Shown: piece by piece, positions 62,201-64,000 of the stretch | How positions within the stretch are numbered: position 1 is the stretch's first letter | Layout: every line of letters begins with the position of its first letter | Source of the DNA: Bradyrhizobium sp. 138 | GTDB lineage: Bacteria > Pseudomonadota > Alphaproteobacteria > Rhizobiales > Xanthobacteraceae | Reading direction: 5' to 3' | NCBI RefSeq assembly: GCF_023074075.1 | Contig: NZ_JADPKT010000084.1 | Location: forward strand, 248,001 to 312,000 | Length of the DNA stretch: 64,000 nucleotides | Made by a program: the position numbers and the translations under genes | The notes under the pieces: generated by a model | What the model saw: the letters and a program-made list of their open reading frames with translations, nothing else | What the model was told of the DNA's origin: nothing | Database searches by the model: none

Positions 62201-64000
62201 CTTCCAGGTGCCGGCCGCGCGGGGCACGTCGGCCTGACCGCCGAGACGGCCTTCGACGCCGACTTCGCGCGCCACCGACGTCACCTGCTCGGCGAAGGTC
62301 GCCAGCGTCGCGGTCATGTTGTTGATGGTGTCGGCGAGGGCGGCGACCTCGCCCTTCGACTTCACGGTCAGGTTCTGCTTCAAGTCACCGTTCGCGACCG
62401 CGGTCACCACCTTGACGATGCCGCGCACCTGCTCGGTCAGGTTCACCGCCATGACGTTCACGGTGTCGGTGAGGTCCTTCCAGGTGCCGGCGACGCCGGG
62501 CACCTGGGCCTGGCCGCCGAGCTCGCCCTCGGTGCCGACTTCGCGCGCGACGCGCGTGACTTCGCCGGCGAAGGCGTTGAGCTGGTCCACCATGGTGTTG
62601 ATGGTGTTCTTCAGCTCAAGGATTTCGCCCTTCACGTCGACGGTGATCTTGCGCGACAGGTCGCCGCGCGCGACAGCCGTGGTGACTTCGGCGATGTTCC
62701 GGACCTGGGTGGTGAGGTTCGCGGCGAGCAGGTTGACGTTGTCGGTCAGATCCTTCCACGTGCCGCCGACGCCGGGCACGACGGCCTGACCGCCGAGCCG
62801 GCCTTCGGTGCCGACCTCGCGCGCCACGCGCGTCACTTCCGCGGCGAAGGAGCGCAGCTGCTCGACCATGGTGTTCAAGGTGTCCTTGAGCAGCAGGATC
62901 TCGCCGCGCACGTCCACCGTGATCTTCTTCGACAGGTCGCCGCCGGCGATCGCCGTCGCGACCTCCGCGATGTTGCGGACCTGGGCCGTCAGGTTCGAGG
63001 CCATGAAGTTGACGTTGTCGGTGAGGTCCTTCCAGGTGCCGGCGACGCCGGGCACTTCGGCCTGGCCGCCGAGCTTGCCTTCGGTGCCGACCTCGCGCGC
63101 CACGCGCGTCACTTCGCCGGCAAAACCGTTGAGCTGGTCCACCATGGTGTTGATGGTGTTCTTGAGCTCGAGGATCTCGCCCTTCACGTCGACGGTGATC
63201 TTGCGCGACAGGTCGCCGCGCGCGACGGCAGTGGTCACTTCGGCGATGTTGCGGACCTGGGCGGTGAGGTTGCCGGCCATCGAGTTCACGCTGTCGGTGA
63301 GGTCCTTCCAGGTGCCGGCGACGCCCGGCACGTTGGCCTGACCGCCGAGGCGGCCTTCGGTGCCGACCTCGCGCGCCACGCGCGTCACCTCGCCCGCGAA
63401 GCGGTTGAGCTGGTCGACCATCGTGTTCAGCGTGTCCTTGAGCTGAAGGATCTCGCCGCGCACGTCCACGGTGATCTTGCGCGACAGGTCGCCGCCGGCG
63501 ATCGCGGTCGCCACTTCGGCGATGTTGCGGACCTGGGCGGTGAGGTTGCCCGCCATCGAGTTCACCGAGTCCGTCAAGTCCTTCCAGGTGCCGGCGACGC
63601 CGGGCACGCCGGCCTGACCGCCAAGCTTGCCGTCGGTGCCGACCTCACGGGCGACGCGCGTCACCTCGCCGGCGAAGGCGTTGAGCTGGTCGACCATGGT
63701 GTTGAGCGTCTCCTTCAGCTGAAGGATCTCGCCCGACACGTTCACCGTGATCTTCTTCGACAAATCGCCCTTGGCGACCGCCGTTGCGACCTCGGCGATG
63801 TTGCGGACCTGGCCGGTGAGGTTCGAGGCCATCGAGTTGACGCTGTCGGTGAGATCCTTCCAGGTGCCGCCGACGCCGCGCACGACGGCCTGGCCGCCGA
63901 GCTTGCCTTCGGTGCCGACCTCGCGCGCGACGCGCGTCACTTCGCCGGCGAAGGCGTTGAGCTGGTCCACCATGGTGTTGATGGTGTCCTTCAGCTCCAG
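59270..64000 (-). CDS. Giant HAMP-array hybrid histidine kinase (GAF, kinase, three receivers), 5' end cut by the window
   Basis: The frame is open from the stop at 59270 to the right edge (1576 visible codons). Seven tandem 92-residue HAMP units cover 62042-63973 (unit landmarks FAGEVTRVAREVGTEG, GTWKDLTDSVN, VRNIAEVATA, GDLSKKITV). A GAF-like domain, a coiled coil (QQLAGELQTQQRELQQT), a HisKA/HATPase (MSHELRTPLNS, NLLSNAFKF, DTGIGIPVEKQ) and three receivers (LDVFLPDMLGW, LDLRLPDMSGF, LMDIMMPQMDGY) follow. No membrane helix is seen. This layout is like fungal group III (Nik1-type) osmosensor kinases. Its signal is unknown. Confidence 0.93.
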   Translation of the reverse strand: MELKDTINTMVDQLNAFAGEVTRVAREVGTEGKLGGQAVVRGVGGTWKDLTDSVNSMASNLTGQVRNIAEVATAVAKGDLSKKITVNVSGEILQLKETLNTMVDQLNAFAGEVTRVAREVGTDGKLGGQAGVPGVAGTWKDLTDSVNSMAGNLTAQVRNIAEVATAIAGGDLSRKITVDVRGEILQLKDTLNTMVDQLNRFAGEVTRVAREVGTEGRLGGQANVPGVAGTWKDLTDSVNSMAGNLTAQVRNIAEVTTAVARGDLSRKITVDVKGEILELKNTINTMVDQLNGFAGEVTRVAREVGTEGKLGGQAEVPGVAGTWKDLTDNVNFMASNLTAQVRNIAEVATAIAGGDLSKKITVDVRGEILLLKDTLNTMVEQLRSFAAEVTRVAREVGTEGRLGGQAVVPGVGGTWKDLTDNVNLLAANLTTQVRNIAEVTTAVARGDLSRKITVDVKGEILELKNTINTMVDQLNAFAGEVTRVAREVGTEGELGGQAQVPGVAGTWKDLTDTVNVMAVNLTEQVRGIVKVVTAVANGDLKQNLTVKSKGEVAALADTINNMTATLATFAEQVTSVAREVGVEGRLGGQADVPRAAGTWKDLTGNVNLLAANLTSQVRAIAEVATAVTKGDLTRSIQVDARGELAELKDNINTMITNLRLTTDVNTEQDWLKTNLAKFTNMLQGQRDLTTVGRLLLTELSPLVNAHTGVIYQVENEDNPQLLLLASYASDGIYPYQRVLQFGDGLIGQCALDKRPRVVADIPSDVVPINSALFRVAPKNLVVLPVLFEGQVKAVIELASLVSFTTSQMTFLEQLTDSIGIVLNSIEATMQTEGLLKQSQQLAGELQTQQRELQQTNDQLEQKAQQLAERNVEVERKNQEIEQARRALEEKATELALTSKYKSEFLANMSHELRTPLNSILILGQQLTDNPDGNLSAKQVEFARTIHGAGTDLLNLISDILDLSKIESGTVTVDAEEILTANLLETVGRPFRHEADNRNLSFKIDIDPSLPRSIVTDSKRLQQVLKNLLSNAFKFTAEGEVRLKVAGAVGGWGSDHPVLNSAPAVIAFEVSDTGIGIPVEKQKLIFEAFQQADAGTSRKYGGTGLGLAISRELAGLLGGEIHLRSAPGKGSSFTLYLPLKYSGPTLAPRTAPAPQQHNQPPALQPAAPEQQRVIEQLPDDRLNLEPGDSILLIVEDDPHYARVLVDLARDKGFKVLVAARGAEALELAKQYQPRAVSLDVFLPDMLGWTVLSQLKHNPLTRHIPVQIITLDEDRQHALARGAFSFVNKPTTTEGVSAALTQIKEYARPRRKRLLIVEDNEAEQLSIRELLHHDDIEIVTTDTGAGALSTLREAPCDCVVLDLRLPDMSGFEVLDQIRNDEALSNIPVVVFTGRELSAEEDAELHTMARSIVVKGVESPERLLDETALFLHRVITELPVEKQRMLEKLNSSDEDLIGKTALLVDDDARNIFALSSVLERRGMKVLTATTGSEAVTLVESNPEIAIVLMDIMMPQMDGYQTIGVIRENPAFARLPIIALTAKAMKGDREKCLEAGASDYLAKPVNTDQLLLAIRMWLHR

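Noticed and set aside
62042..64000. Direct repeats of about 276 bp considered as a CRISPR or satellite array
   Set aside because: They are in-frame HAMP units of one protein; no short identical repeats with unique spacers.

Overview
The window reads as a stretch of a Bradyrhizobium-type chromosome (Alphaproteobacteria, Hyphomicrobiales). The base composition is GC-rich. The Calvin operon has the order cbbR/cbbF-P-T-A-L-S-X-E with a red-type (form IC) RuBisCO. Several palindromic intergenic repeats look like those I associate with Bradyrhizobium and Rhodopseudomonas. No tRNA, rRNA, CRISPR array, IS element or phage gene was seen. Both ends cut a gene: an outer-membrane barrel protein on the left and a very large HAMP-array hybrid kinase on the right.

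Region 1 (1-20315) is an accessory island for a PQQ/lanthanide alcohol (methanol) oxidation system. The dehydrogenase (xoxF-type) and its cytochrome are not in the window. Present are a SoxYZ-like carrier, its SoxH-like zinc hydrolase partner, a XoxJ/MxaJ-type periplasmic binding protein, a CXXCW-motif protein, a translationally coupled lutA-D-E-F-G-like transport operon, S-formylglutathione hydrolase, a divergent two-component pair and a LutH-like TonB receptor. A nitrate/taurine-type ABC importer, a periplasmic pentapeptide-repeat protein and several small Cys-containing exported proteins lie among them. Two dyad elements stand out: one in the hydrolase/xoxJ divergent promoter (7319-7342) and a tandem pair before the TonB receptor (17686-17722).

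Region 2 (20384-38597) is mixed. It has a ribose-type sugar ABC importer, a Tat-exported GH1 glycosidase, a thiolase, an HU-like protein, a heat-stress operon (hsp20-lon-small basic protein), a ferritin-like stress protein, a class II aldolase, a ClC channel with CBS domains, and a repeat-filled stretch of about 1.4 kb (36422-37817) that seems to hold no gene. A frameshifted remnant resembling the end of a MarC-family gene lies at 32678-32832.

Region 3 (38612-41414) is a small nucleotide-sugar cassette: a C-methyltransferase, an RmlC-like 3,5-epimerase and an NAD-dependent epimerase/reductase. Region 4 (41617-51457) is the complete cbb operon with its LysR regulator. If methanol is oxidised through formaldehyde and formate to CO2, the two large systems together would allow growth on C1 compounds by CO2 fixation; this link is inference.

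Region 5 (51912-64000) holds a universal stress protein, a DegP-type protease behind a 13-bp inverted repeat, a run of tiny stress or envelope proteins, and two adjacent kinases: a receiver-PAS-HWE kinase and a soluble-looking kinase with at least seven 92-residue HAMP units, a GAF domain and three receivers.
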